From assembly GCA_002709225.1 (NCBI GenBank), contig PAQH01000005.1:14344-68431 (forward strand): 54,088 bases of DNA, written 5' to 3'. The stretch is from Planctomycetaceae bacterium (GTDB taxonomy: Bacteria; Planctomycetota; Planctomycetia; Pirellulales; Pirellulaceae). Positions 18,293 to 27,413 of the stretch are shown piece by piece (position 1 is the first letter of the stretch; each line of letters opens with the position of its first letter). The notes beneath the pieces were generated by a model. It was not told the DNA's origin. It saw only the letters and a list, made by a program, of their open reading frames with translations, and did no database searches. The position numbers were made by a program, and so were the translations under genes.

Positions 18293-20941
18293 ATGTCAAC
18301 AGGATTACGTTTACGCCCCGCGGTGTTGGCTGCCCGTGAAGAGCTGGCAGAGGGGAGGGAGAAGCTGCGGAAGCAGCACCAACGCGGATCGCCCGGTGTC
18401 CAGTTGTGCGCGCGCCTCACCGATTTGTTTGATGGTGTGGTGTTGAAAATCTACCGGGCCGCAGTTGAGGATCTGGAAGGCGATCCAACGGAATTTGGGA
18501 CCGTGTTGGTTGCCCACGGTGGCTATGGGCGCCGCGATGTAGCCCCCTTTTCAGATGTCGACCTGATGCTGCTTTATCCGCCAGCACTCAAGGAACAGTC
18601 ACGCCCCTTGGCGCAGCGGCTTGTCCAGGATCTGGGTGATGCTGGTTTGGATTTAGGGTTCAGTGTTCGGACCATCCGAGAATGCTGTCTGATGGGATTC
18701 AGGGACATTACGATTTTCACGACACTGGCCGAGTCGCGATTGCTGATCGGCAGTGCTTCTTTGTACACCCGCTTTGTTTCGCAGTTCCGTGGTCGGGCCT
18801 TGCGCAAATCGCGAATGCTTATCACACGGATCGATGAGTCGAGACGTCAAGAACGCCGGAGTTATGGGGACACTGTTTACCTGCAAAAACCGAATATCAA
18901 GCGTTCGAACGGTGGCCTGCGTGACTTGCAAACGGTGCGTTGGATTGGTTTTGCACGGTATGGCGACCCTGAGCCGGAATCGCTATTTCAGCAGGGTGTG
19001 TTAACGCGAGAGGACTTTAGTGTTCTACGTGATGCACGCGAATTTCTGTTGCGGTTGCGAAATGAAATGCATTTTTTTGCCGGCCGCGCACAGGACGTGC
19101 TCGATCGTGACGAGCAAGTGCGTCTTGCCGAACGACTCCATTATGAAGGAGACCGCGCTGTGCGCCCCGTCGAGCGTTTTATGCGAGACTATTTTGAGCA
19201 CACGAGCGCCGTTCGCTATGCCGCGAATCACTTTGTTGCATCCGCGCTCACAAGGTCGACGGCATTAGCAGCTGTCCATTCGCTATTGAGCCGTTCCGTG
19301 GATGACGGTTGTTTTCGCCACGGCCCTTTTCAAGTAGGTGCCACACGACTGGGGCATAGCAAATTGCCAGGTAATCTCAATTTGGTGTTGCGTTTATTGG
19401 AATTGTCCAACCTTTTTGCGAAACGAATTGACCATAACACCTGGCAAGCCATCCGTGCCGATATGATGGCTCGCGACGCGGTTGAGCTGACACCTCAGGC
19501 AACGGAACGGTTTTTGTCATTGATTTCCAGGTTGGGGCCGTTGGGCGACAACCTTCGACGACTACACGAATTGCGAGTGCTTGAAAAGCTTGTGCCACCA
19601 TTGGCGCACGCGCGTAATCGGGTTCAGTTCAACGACTACCACAAATACACGGTGGATGAACATTCGATTCGCGCTGTGGAATGTGCTACGGAATTCGCGT
19701 CAGACTCACATCCACTGGGCGACGCGTACCGAGGGCTCAAAGAGAAACGTACGCTCCATCTGGCGTTGTTGTTGCATGACCTGGGCAAAGGTTACCCCGA
19801 TGATCATAGCGTTGTGGGAGCACGCTTTGCGCGGGAAACCGGAGGACATCTTGGCCTCCCGGAGGACGAGACGGAAACTCTTGAGTTTCTCGTGCTGACG
19901 CATCTGCGGATGTCGCATTTGGCGCAGCAGAAGGATCTCAATGAGGAAAAAGTGATTGTTGATTTCGCTGTTGAGGTGGGGTCCGTAGAACGGTTGCAGA
20001 TGTTGTTCGTGTTGACTTGCGCGGATTTGGCTGCTGTTGGTCCCGGTGTTTTGAATAACTGGAAACGCGATTTGATTACAGAGCTTTACCTGCGCACCCG
20101 TGCGCAGTTAGCTGGTGGCCCCGACGCACCGCAATTCGCGCAAAGTCTGGAAGCGCGGCGCGAAGAATTGAGAGAAATGCTCCCCACTACGGACGAAAAG
20201 CCGTGGTGGTATGAGCAAGTCGCTGGACTACCGGCGGGATACCTGCTGAGTTCGCAGCCAGGGAGAATGGTGGAAGAGCTGACTGCCCTCCATCGCCTGT
20301 CTCCTAGGGAGGTGGCAACCTGGTCGAGTTATGATTCGCAGACAGAGACGGTACAGTTTACCGTGGGTGCCCAGGTGGGAATCGCGCCGGGTATTTTTCA
20401 CCGGCTGACGGGCGTTTTGACCAGTTGCGGTGTGCGGATCTTGCGCGCGGAGATCCACACGCTTGCGAATCATTTGGTGGTGGATCGTTTTGATGTTCGC
20501 GAACAGGAATACCAGTTGGAGCCACCTGCCGAACGCCTGCGGGAGATTGAAGAGAAATTGCAACGAGCACTCACGCATCCCACGGACCAGCCACCAGTAT
20601 TTCGGCGAATCTGGCAAGATCGGAAGGCTGCGAATCGGGCAATCGCGCATCTGCCGACGCAGGTGCGCTTTGACAATAGTACGTCGGAGCATCACACCCT
20701 CGTCACGGTATTTGCTTATGACCGAAACGGTCTGTTGTACGCCATTTCACGCGCGCTCTACGAAGCCGCATTGTCGGTCTCCGTTGCCAAGATCGGCACC
20801 TATCTGGATCAAGTTGTGGACGTTTTTCTGGTCACCAACCGGGCCGGGAAAAAAATCACCGATCCAGAACAGTTGCAGAACATCCAGACAACGCTGTTTG
20901 CGGCGATCGAGGCGGTTGAGAAGCAGGCGGGAGCCGAGTAA
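18293..20941 (+). CDS. glnD: [Protein-PII] uridylyltransferase / uridylyl-removing enzyme
   Basis: Bifunctional glutamine sensor that adds UMP to PII when glutamine is low and removes it when glutamine is high. The 882 residues contain, in order, a nucleotidyltransferase domain with GGYGRRDVAPFSDVDLMLLY (near residue 75), a linker helical domain with YLQKPNIKRSNGGLRDLQ, an HD hydrolase domain with LLHDLGKG near residue 492 and HL-RMSHLAQ, and two C-terminal ACT domains (about 695-770 and 800-880) that bind glutamine. The ATG at 18293 is preferred over the GTG two codons earlier. It is downstream of glnB, its substrate, and 130 bases upstream of polX. Confidence 0.96.
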   Translation: MSTGLRLRPAVLAAREELAEGREKLRKQHQRGSPGVQLCARLTDLFDGVVLKIYRAAVEDLEGDPTEFGTVLVAHGGYGRRDVAPFSDVDLMLLYPPALKEQSRPLAQRLVQDLGDAGLDLGFSVRTIRECCLMGFRDITIFTTLAESRLLIGSASLYTRFVSQFRGRALRKSRMLITRIDESRRQERRSYGDTVYLQKPNIKRSNGGLRDLQTVRWIGFARYGDPEPESLFQQGVLTREDFSVLRDAREFLLRLRNEMHFFAGRAQDVLDRDEQVRLAERLHYEGDRAVRPVERFMRDYFEHTSAVRYAANHFVASALTRSTALAAVHSLLSRSVDDGCFRHGPFQVGATRLGHSKLPGNLNLVLRLLELSNLFAKRIDHNTWQAIRADMMARDAVELTPQATERFLSLISRLGPLGDNLRRLHELRVLEKLVPPLAHARNRVQFNDYHKYTVDEHSIRAVECATEFASDSHPLGDAYRGLKEKRTLHLALLLHDLGKGYPDDHSVVGARFARETGGHLGLPEDETETLEFLVLTHLRMSHLAQQKDLNEEKVIVDFAVEVGSVERLQMLFVLTCADLAAVGPGVLNNWKRDLITELYLRTRAQLAGGPDAPQFAQSLEARREELREMLPTTDEKPWWYEQVAGLPAGYLLSSQPGRMVEELTALHRLSPREVATWSSYDSQTETVQFTVGAQVGIAPGIFHRLTGVLTSCGVRILRAEIHTLANHLVVDRFDVREQEYQLEPPAERLREIEEKLQRALTHPTDQPPVFRRIWQDRKAANRAIAHLPTQVRFDNSTSEHHTLVTVFAYDRNGLLYAISRALYEAALSVSVAKIGTYLDQVVDVFLVTNRAGKKITDPEQLQNIQTTLFAAIEAVEKQAGAE

Positions 20942-21070
20942 CGCAGGGCTGCTGGTGGTTGTTGCATTCGCGGAAGACGGGCTCATTCGGCGGTTGCGCG
21001 ATTTAGATGGTGGCCGAGTGGAATTGGTCGATGCTCTCAGTGGCCGTCGCCCAGGTGCGGTGCGAAATGT

Positions 21071-22813
21071 ATGAATAACTCACAAATTGCTACCGAGTTT
21101 GAACGTTTGGCAGACCTACTGGAATTTCAGGGGGCGAACCCGTTTCGTATCCGCGCATATCGTACCGGCGCTCGCGCGATTCGAGATGCAACGGAAGATG
21201 TATCCGCATTGGCGGCGCAAGATCCAGAACGTTTGCGTCGGCTTGAAGGTGTCGGCAAAGCAGTCGCGGAAAAATGTGTGCAACTCGTAACCACGGGCGA
21301 GATTCCACAACTGGCGGAGTTACTGCAAGAGATCCCAGCCAGTGTCTTGGAAATCCTTCGAGTTCCAGGGTTGGGCGCCAAGCGCGCCGCGATGATTTAT
21401 CGGCAACTCGAGGTGGAGACGCTGGACGCGTTACGGCTGGCTTGTGAAACGGGACGCGTGCGTGCCCTCAAGGGTTTCGGACCGAAAATGGAGCAGACGA
21501 TACTCGAGGGGTTGACGCTGGCCGCTGCGGCGGGCAAAAGGATTTTCTGGTCACGGGCTGATGAACTTGCCCAGGCGATTCGTGAGCATCTGAGCGGTTG
21601 TCCAAGCGTTACCGCGCTCGAGCTGGCGGGGAGTTACCGCCGGGGCAAGGAAATGGTTGGGGATCTGGATGTTCTGGTGGTATCCACGTCTGCTGACGAA
21701 GTGATGGATCGACTCGGGGAACTGCCCGGCTGCGCGTCAGTGTTGTTGCGCGGTGAGACCAAAATGTCAATTCGGTTGGATCGTGGTTTTCAAGTCGATT
21801 TGCGTGTTGTTCCGGCGCGGTCCTTTGGCGCCGCATTGCAGTATTTTACGGGTTCCAAGGAACACAATGTGGTGGTTCGCGAGCGCGCTCGGACACGCGG
21901 ATTGAAAGTGAACGAGTGGGGTGTTTTTCAGGTTGGTGATGGTCAGGAGGATTACCTGGCTGGCGCTACTGAAGAAGAGGTCTATGCGGCCCTGGGGCTT
22001 TCCTGTATCGCACCTGAGTTGCGAGAATCGCGGGAAGAATTCAAGTGGGCTGAAGCAGGGAAACTGCCACAGCTGCTGGAACTATGCGACATTCGTGGTG
22101 ATTTGCACATGCATACTACCGCGACTGACGGGAAAGCGAGCATTGACGAGATGGTAACAGCTGCCCGGCAGCGAGGCTTGGAGTACATCGCAATTACCGA
22201 TCATTCAAAACGTGTCACGATGGCAAATGGCCTGGATGCGGTGCGGTTGCTTGAGCAATGGAGCGAAATCGATCGTATCAACCTGGATTTACAGGGGGAG
22301 TTCACCATTCTCAAAGGCCTCGAATGTGACATTCTAGAGAAGGGTGGTATGGACCTTCCGGATGATGTGTTGGCGGAAGGTGACTGGGTACTGGCCTCAA
22401 TTCACTATGGCCAAAAACAATCACGGGCTCAGATTACGGAACGATTGTTGGAGGCGGTGGAAAATCCCTGGATTGCAGCAATCGCTCATCCTACCGGCAG
22501 GCTGTTGAACCGCCGCGCGCCGTATGAGCTGGATATCGAGGCGTTGTTTCAGGCGGTGCGCAAGCATGGAAAGATGCTGGAACTGAATGCGAATCCCGCC
22601 CGCCTTGATCTCAATGATGTCTATTGCGCGGCAGCGCGCGAGCAACAAATCCCGATTGTGATCAATTCTGATGCGCACAGTGTTGCTGGGTTAGACGTCA
22701 TGCGGTACGGAGTACTGCAGGCTCGTCGTGGCGGTTTGACGAGAAATGATGTCGCTAATACCCGTGGCTGGCGTGAGCTGCAGAAGATGGTGTTACCCAC
22801 TAGCAGCAATTAG
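21071..22813 (+). CDS. polX: DNA polymerase X family protein with PHP domain
   Basis: Repair polymerase/nuclease with DNA gap-filling activity in characterised bacterial homologues. Residues 1-240 hold helix-hairpin-helix repeats (LRRLEGVGKAVAEK, VPGLGAKRAAMIY, LKGFGPKMEQTI) and the polymerase catalytic segment AGSYRRGKEMVGDLDVLV. Residues about 338-570 form the PHP phosphoesterase domain with GDLHMHTTATDG, ITDHS, ASIHYG, AHPTGR and INSDAHS metal ligands, giving 3'-5' exonuclease activity in relatives. The 580-residue length matches the bacterial PolX norm. It follows glnD on the same strand; the pairing has no obvious functional logic. Confidence 0.95.
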   Translation: MNNSQIATEFERLADLLEFQGANPFRIRAYRTGARAIRDATEDVSALAAQDPERLRRLEGVGKAVAEKCVQLVTTGEIPQLAELLQEIPASVLEILRVPGLGAKRAAMIYRQLEVETLDALRLACETGRVRALKGFGPKMEQTILEGLTLAAAAGKRIFWSRADELAQAIREHLSGCPSVTALELAGSYRRGKEMVGDLDVLVVSTSADEVMDRLGELPGCASVLLRGETKMSIRLDRGFQVDLRVVPARSFGAALQYFTGSKEHNVVVRERARTRGLKVNEWGVFQVGDGQEDYLAGATEEEVYAALGLSCIAPELRESREEFKWAEAGKLPQLLELCDIRGDLHMHTTATDGKASIDEMVTAARQRGLEYIAITDHSKRVTMANGLDAVRLLEQWSEIDRINLDLQGEFTILKGLECDILEKGGMDLPDDVLAEGDWVLASIHYGQKQSRAQITERLLEAVENPWIAAIAHPTGRLLNRRAPYELDIEALFQAVRKHGKMLELNANPARLDLNDVYCAAAREQQIPIVINSDAHSVAGLDVMRYGVLQARRGGLTRNDVANTRGWRELQKMVLPTSSN

Positions 22814-22850
22814 AACCGCGCATCATCGCGGCGGGTGACGCGCCGCCGTA

Positions 22851-24530
22851 TCAGGTTGGCTTGGGAGGGGCAGTTGTGGCGGCTACTGCCGGAAATGCCA
22901 GAGTAAATCGACTTCCTTGTCCGGGGGCGCTCGTTACCTCCACCCGCCCGTTGTACTCCTCCAGGATTTTCCGCGTGACCGCCAGTCCGAGCCCGGTTCC
23001 GCGGGCCCCTTTTTTTGATTCGAACAGGTTGAAAATCTTTTCCTGGTCTGCGGGTGGAATCCCGGGGCCGTTGTCAGTGATCACCACTGTCGCGAGTTGA
23101 TTAGCAGGGTCGTAACCCGTTTCTAGGAATATCGCTCCCTCGGGTGTCTGCTCGCAGGCATCAATTCCATTGGTGACCACGTTGAGAATAGCGCGGTGCA
23201 GTGATTCCGGGTCAAACATTAGCGTCGGCATCGTGTCTTCGAACTGGCATTGAATGGATACCGTGGCTTCGTCTGCGCGGGCCTGCATCAACTCAACGAT
23301 GTCTGTGACCAGAGTATTGAGATTGGCGGGTACCAGTTCGGGTTCACGGTCTTTGCTGTAAGACAGCATATCCATGACCAGATTTGAAATTTTCTCCTGA
23401 TTTTTCTCGACGATCTTCCACCCCTTGCGCACGACCGTCGCGTCATCGTCCTGAAGACCCTCGTCGATGAGAAAACTACCACCACGAATTCCTTGCAGGA
23501 TGTTCTTGATGTGGTGGGACAGCGTGGCAATAGTCTGTCCCACGGCAGCCAGTCGTTCGGCTTGCACGAGTGCGGAGTAGTAGGAGGTGTCTTCAATTGC
23601 TAACGCGGCCTGGTGTCCAATAGCGACCATTAGTTTCAGGTGGTCTTCCGAAAAACGGTGAGCAATGTCCTTTTGCAGTACCTGGCCTGGTGGTGTATAC
23701 GTGTCGATGTAAATCACACCGACCACGCCGTAGCGGCCTTGCATGGGTACACAAATGGCCTCGCGTACCCCGAGGCGAACAATGCTGCCCGTTGCGTTCC
23801 AGCGGTCATCTTGTCGCGCGTCGCTGCTCAGCACACCTTTGGTATGTTCGGTGACGTAATCCAGTATGGTACTGCTGATTTCGATGGTTGGTTCAACTTG
23901 GGCCCCCTTTCGGTTGCGGCGGACTTTGGGAACCAGGTCGCCTGACGGATGATCTACCAGCAGAACCAGCCCTCGATCCGCTTCGACCCATTCGAAGATC
24001 AGTTCCATAATGCGCTGTAGCAGCTGGTCGATGTCCAGAGTATGGCTGACCTCCAAAGCCGTTCGGTAGATGACCTGTAGGTTGCTGCGGGCGTTCGAAA
24101 GCCAGGAGCTGGTAGCTTGTTCGGTATCGAATAGTTGACTGACATCGTCTGGCGTTGCCGTGTGAAGAATCCGCGATTCTGCAGCGCCTGCGGCTGCCGA
24201 CACGATGTCGACGTTACCGTCTACTTCGCCTCTCGAGGATTCCTCGAAGTGCGTGTAGAGCATTAACGTGCGTCCGATTTGAACACGATCCCCGCTCCGC
24301 AACACCTGCTGATCGATCGACTTGGCATTGATGAATGTGCCATTGGAACTCGTGCAGTCGACGAGTTGGTAGCCCTTTTTTACCCGGCGCAATTTTGCGT
24401 GCTGGCGTGAGACCTCATCGTCATGCAGTTGAATCGTGTTCTCTGCGTCGCGGCCGACACTAATGTGATCGCGGCACAACTCAAAGCGTTGGCCCTGGTC
24501 AAATCCTTGGATGACAAACAGTGTTTGCAT
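22851..24530 (-). CDS. FHA-GAF sensor histidine kinase
   Basis: A soluble 559-residue kinase without membrane segments. Residues 1-95 form a forkhead-associated domain (SVGRDAENTIQLHDDEVSRQHA, SSNGTFIN), which reads phosphothreonine. A GAF domain spans about 150-310. The phosphoacceptor segment TLSHHIKNILQGI has its histidine near residue 338. The ATPase domain shows the N box VVTNGIDACEQ, DNGPGIPPAD and GTGLGLAVTRKILEEY. Combining FHA with a histidine kinase links Ser/Thr and His/Asp phosphorylation. The gene for a lone receiver domain lies 284 bases upstream on the same strand and is the obvious partner candidate. Convergent with polX across a GC-rich 6-bp hairpin near 22828-22846. Confidence 0.93.
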   Translation of the reverse strand: MQTLFVIQGFDQGQRFELCRDHISVGRDAENTIQLHDDEVSRQHAKLRRVKKGYQLVDCTSSNGTFINAKSIDQQVLRSGDRVQIGRTLMLYTHFEESSRGEVDGNVDIVSAAAGAAESRILHTATPDDVSQLFDTEQATSSWLSNARSNLQVIYRTALEVSHTLDIDQLLQRIMELIFEWVEADRGLVLLVDHPSGDLVPKVRRNRKGAQVEPTIEISSTILDYVTEHTKGVLSSDARQDDRWNATGSIVRLGVREAICVPMQGRYGVVGVIYIDTYTPPGQVLQKDIAHRFSEDHLKLMVAIGHQAALAIEDTSYYSALVQAERLAAVGQTIATLSHHIKNILQGIRGGSFLIDEGLQDDDATVVRKGWKIVEKNQEKISNLVMDMLSYSKDREPELVPANLNTLVTDIVELMQARADEATVSIQCQFEDTMPTLMFDPESLHRAILNVVTNGIDACEQTPEGAIFLETGYDPANQLATVVITDNGPGIPPADQEKIFNLFESKKGARGTGLGLAVTRKILEEYNGRVEVTSAPGQGSRFTLAFPAVAATTAPPKPT

Positions 24531-24814
24531 TCCCGCGTTCCCTGCCAGGCGGAGTCAAATTATTGGCTCGAGCGTTTTGTCGGGAAAAGATCGGTGTAGG
24601 GATCTTGGTATTCGCTCGTGGGTCGTACTTGAGCGTCTTTATGAAACATCCACGGAACGCATCTTGTAGTCGAACGGGGTAAGCCGGTATGGAAGGTTGT
24701 CACGTCACCGCTGGAAGTCTATTGGATGCTAGTCGCAAACAAGTCGACAGAGCACGGCAACCCGGTTTTGAATTGGACACGAATGCGTCACGGAATGCGA
24801 CTCTGGCGTGGTCC

Positions 24815-25186
24815 CTAAGCCGACCTGGCGCACATCAATTCGATTGTACGGATCAACGGTGCGAAGTGGTAGGGCTTGCGATAAACCCGCTGTACGGGTA
24901 GCGAGGCTTGATTCCATCGCACCTGTCCCAGCACAATCAACTTTCCGGTGTCCGCTTGTTGTAGTGTCTGGCAGATAGTCTGGTTGGTTGCGGTTTCACT
25001 ATCCGTATCGATAATGGTCACACGTGGTCGGCCACGCTTAAGAAATTCGACAATGCCATCCATTCGATCGGTGGCGAAAATCCGTATGCCGCGTCTGGCT
25101 AACGCAGTTGCCAGGACACCACGCGTTTCGCTGCAGTCGTGAATTAGTAAGACATCAGGCGATTGCTCAGTGGGCGTACCAATCAC
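24815..25186 (-). CDS. Stand-alone receiver-like domain protein (degenerate)
   Basis: A 123-residue protein with the CheY-like fold pattern: VLLIHDCSETRGVLATALARRG, then VTIIDTDSE with Asp60 at the phosphoacceptor position, and YRKPYHFAPLIRTIE with the conserved Lys104. The acidic pair that binds magnesium is reduced to His16-Asp17, and the usual Ser/Thr after the fourth strand is Gly. Phosphorylation may therefore be weak or absent. No output domain. It is upstream of the FHA-GAF kinase on the same strand, consistent with a signalling pair. The assignment rests on motif spacing, so the fold is likely but the activity is uncertain. Confidence 0.75.
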   Translation of the reverse strand: MIGTPTEQSPDVLLIHDCSETRGVLATALARRGIRIFATDRMDGIVEFLKRGRPRVTIIDTDSETATNQTICQTLQQADTGKLIVLGQVRWNQASLPVQRVYRKPYHFAPLIRTIELMCARSA

Positions 25187-25597
25187 TCAAATAGCTCCTT
25201 GGGAATGGCTTTCGTGCCGGTTGGTGCGTCCCGCCTGGCAGATCAGAACATGAGCCGGAAAAGTTTGCAGGAGGGGAGGCAGCAGTTGGGTGGGAGGAAA
25301 GCAGCAGGCGGGGGCACAGGTAGGAGGAGAGCGGGCGGGGTTGAAGAGTAGCCTCCGGGCCTGCTGGTGTCAAAACCGAAATCGCAAATTTGCGGTCAGC
25401 TTGCCAGCCAGCGAGGCGTGGTCGCTGGTCGGTGCTGCAAAACATGACTTGACGGGCGGCTTTAGGTGTGAGAATCGAACGCCTCAACCTGGCCGACAGA
25501 TAGTCGGACAGTTCGAATCGTCCCCACCGCCGGGCTTGTGTCGACGGTGACTTTGGTATGCTGGTGGTCTGACATTTTGACGATGCGGTGAGACAGT
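25187..25597. other. Divergent promoter region with a purine-rich tract
   Basis: About 410 bases between divergent genes. The plus strand from about 25257 to 25350 is strongly enriched in G and A (repeated GGAGG, GGAGGA and GGGCGGGG blocks). Open frames crossing it are low-complexity shadows. No RNA gene recognised. Confidence 0.5.
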
Positions 25598-27370
25598 ATG
25601 GGAGCAATGACGATGTGGAGAGGCCAACAATTCGAGCGTGCAGCCGTTTCTCTGAGGCAAGCGTATGTCATCGTGAGTGCCACGGTGTTCGCGCTAGGCG
25701 TACTGGACGCCGCCGAACCGGAAGGGTCCGCGGCGCGGTTGGCGGGGGCGGTTCAGTTCCTGTCTTCCGATGATCTGGAAGGCCGTGGCGTTGGCACGGA
25801 CGGGTTAGACAAGGCGGCGGACTACATTGCGAGTGAGTTTGCCAAGGCTGGTTTGCAGACCGAGTTGTTCGACGGTTCCCCCTTTCAGGTTTTTCAGGAA
25901 CCAGCCGACGCCGAATTGGGGCCGGCGACAGAGAACACCATTGAGTTTATCGGGCCCGCGCTTGAAGGTCGGGATGAACCGCAGCGGATCTCGCTCGAAA
26001 TAGGATCCGATTTTCATCCAATGGCGTTGGGAGGGACCGCAGACGTACAGGCTCCCCTAGTCTTCGCGGGCTATGGAATTTCGGCGAAGGATCCGCAATA
26101 CGATGACTATGCGGACATCGATGTTAAAGGCAAGGTGCTCGTCCTGTTGCGGAAGCATCCTGGCCAGGCCGACAAAGACATCGCATTCCACACCCGCAGG
26201 GGACAGCGACACGCGTATTTTATTACCAAGGTTGCCAATGCATTTGAGCATGGTGCGCGGGCTGTGATTATTGTCAACGATGCTCACGGTGTGACCCAAA
26301 CGCGACAAAATGCTGAGAATGCCCGCGACGAAGAGGTCAAGAAACTGATTGCGAGGCGCAATGCATTCAAGAAAAATGAAACACCCACGACGGATGAACG
26401 TGAGCAGTACCTGAATGAAATCGACAAGATCATTGGACGCATTGAGGAATTGGAGCAACAGCTAAGCGCCGGAGCGGACAAGATCTTGCAGTTTGGAGAG
26501 GGAGGGCAGAGTAGTAACTGGAAGACGTTGCCTGTCTATTTTGCGGCACGTGCCGCGATTGAGCCTGTCGTTCAGTCGGCGCTCGGGAAAAGCCTGGCGG
26601 ACTTAGAACGGCAGATTGACCACGAGTTCACACCGCAATCCCAGGTTCTCGAAGGTTGGGATGCGCATTGTCGTGCAATGGTTACGCATCGTCAGGTGGA
26701 TGTAAAGAATGTACTGGGTGTCCTTGAAGGCGAAGGTTCACTCGCCGAGGAGACTATCATTCTCGGAGCGCATTACGATCATCTTGGCAACGGTGGCAAT
26801 GGCTCGCTGGCACCCTGGACTCGGGCAATCCACAATGGCGCCGACGACAATGCGTCGGGGACGTCGACGTTGCTGGAGGTGGCTCGCCGCCTCGCTTCAC
26901 GCCCGCAGAAATCCCGCCGCCGACTGGTGTTTATCGCCTTTACCGCCGAAGAACGCGGCCTCAACGGCAGTACCTATTACGTCAAGAACCCGTTGGTACC
27001 TCTGGAAAACACTGTGGCCATGTTGAACATGGATATGGTGGGCAGGTTAACGGACAACAAGCTTGTGGTGTACGGGACAGGTACTGCTGTGGAATTTGAT
27101 GGCTTGATTGAAGGTTTGAATAAACGGTATCAGTTTGACATCACCAAGAAGCCGACCGGTTACGGACCAAGTGACCATCAGAGTTTTTACAAACAGAAGA
27201 TCCCGGTATTTCATTTCTACACCAACACGCATTCCGACTATCACCGTCCCAGTGACGATTTCGACAAGATCAATGTGGCTGGCATGTTGAGGATTGCAGA
27301 TTTAGTGGCGGAGATCGCAGACCGAATCGATGGTGCAGACGAACGACCGGCCTACCAAGATACGAAATGA
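25598..27370 (+). CDS. Exported M28-family zinc aminopeptidase with PA domain
   Basis: A 590-residue secreted metallopeptidase. A hydrophobic N-terminal segment (about 22-38, ending VLDAAEP) is a signal peptide. A protease-associated region begins near residue 150 (FAGYGISAKDPQYDDYADIDVKGK) and contains a charged, coiled insertion (about 220-290). The catalytic M28 domain holds the two-zinc ligands: GAHYDHLG near 390, NGADDNASG near 412, FTAEERGL near 446, LNMDMVGR near 477 and YHRPSDDFDKIN near the end. The family removes N-terminal amino acids or cleaves dipeptides; substrate unknown. GTGAG precedes the ATG weakly. It is convergent with the FtsK/EssC-type gene, 43 bases apart. Confidence 0.93.
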   Translation: MGAMTMWRGQQFERAAVSLRQAYVIVSATVFALGVLDAAEPEGSAARLAGAVQFLSSDDLEGRGVGTDGLDKAADYIASEFAKAGLQTELFDGSPFQVFQEPADAELGPATENTIEFIGPALEGRDEPQRISLEIGSDFHPMALGGTADVQAPLVFAGYGISAKDPQYDDYADIDVKGKVLVLLRKHPGQADKDIAFHTRRGQRHAYFITKVANAFEHGARAVIIVNDAHGVTQTRQNAENARDEEVKKLIARRNAFKKNETPTTDEREQYLNEIDKIIGRIEELEQQLSAGADKILQFGEGGQSSNWKTLPVYFAARAAIEPVVQSALGKSLADLERQIDHEFTPQSQVLEGWDAHCRAMVTHRQVDVKNVLGVLEGEGSLAEETIILGAHYDHLGNGGNGSLAPWTRAIHNGADDNASGTSTLLEVARRLASRPQKSRRRLVFIAFTAEERGLNGSTYYVKNPLVPLENTVAMLNMDMVGRLTDNKLVVYGTGTAVEFDGLIEGLNKRYQFDITKKPTGYGPSDHQSFYKQKIPVFHFYTNTHSDYHRPSDDFDKINVAGMLRIADLVAEIADRIDGADERPAYQDTK

Positions 27371-27413
27371 CCCCGGGGTATTTGGGGGATGCGTCAGTCC
27401 TCCGGCGCACGGA

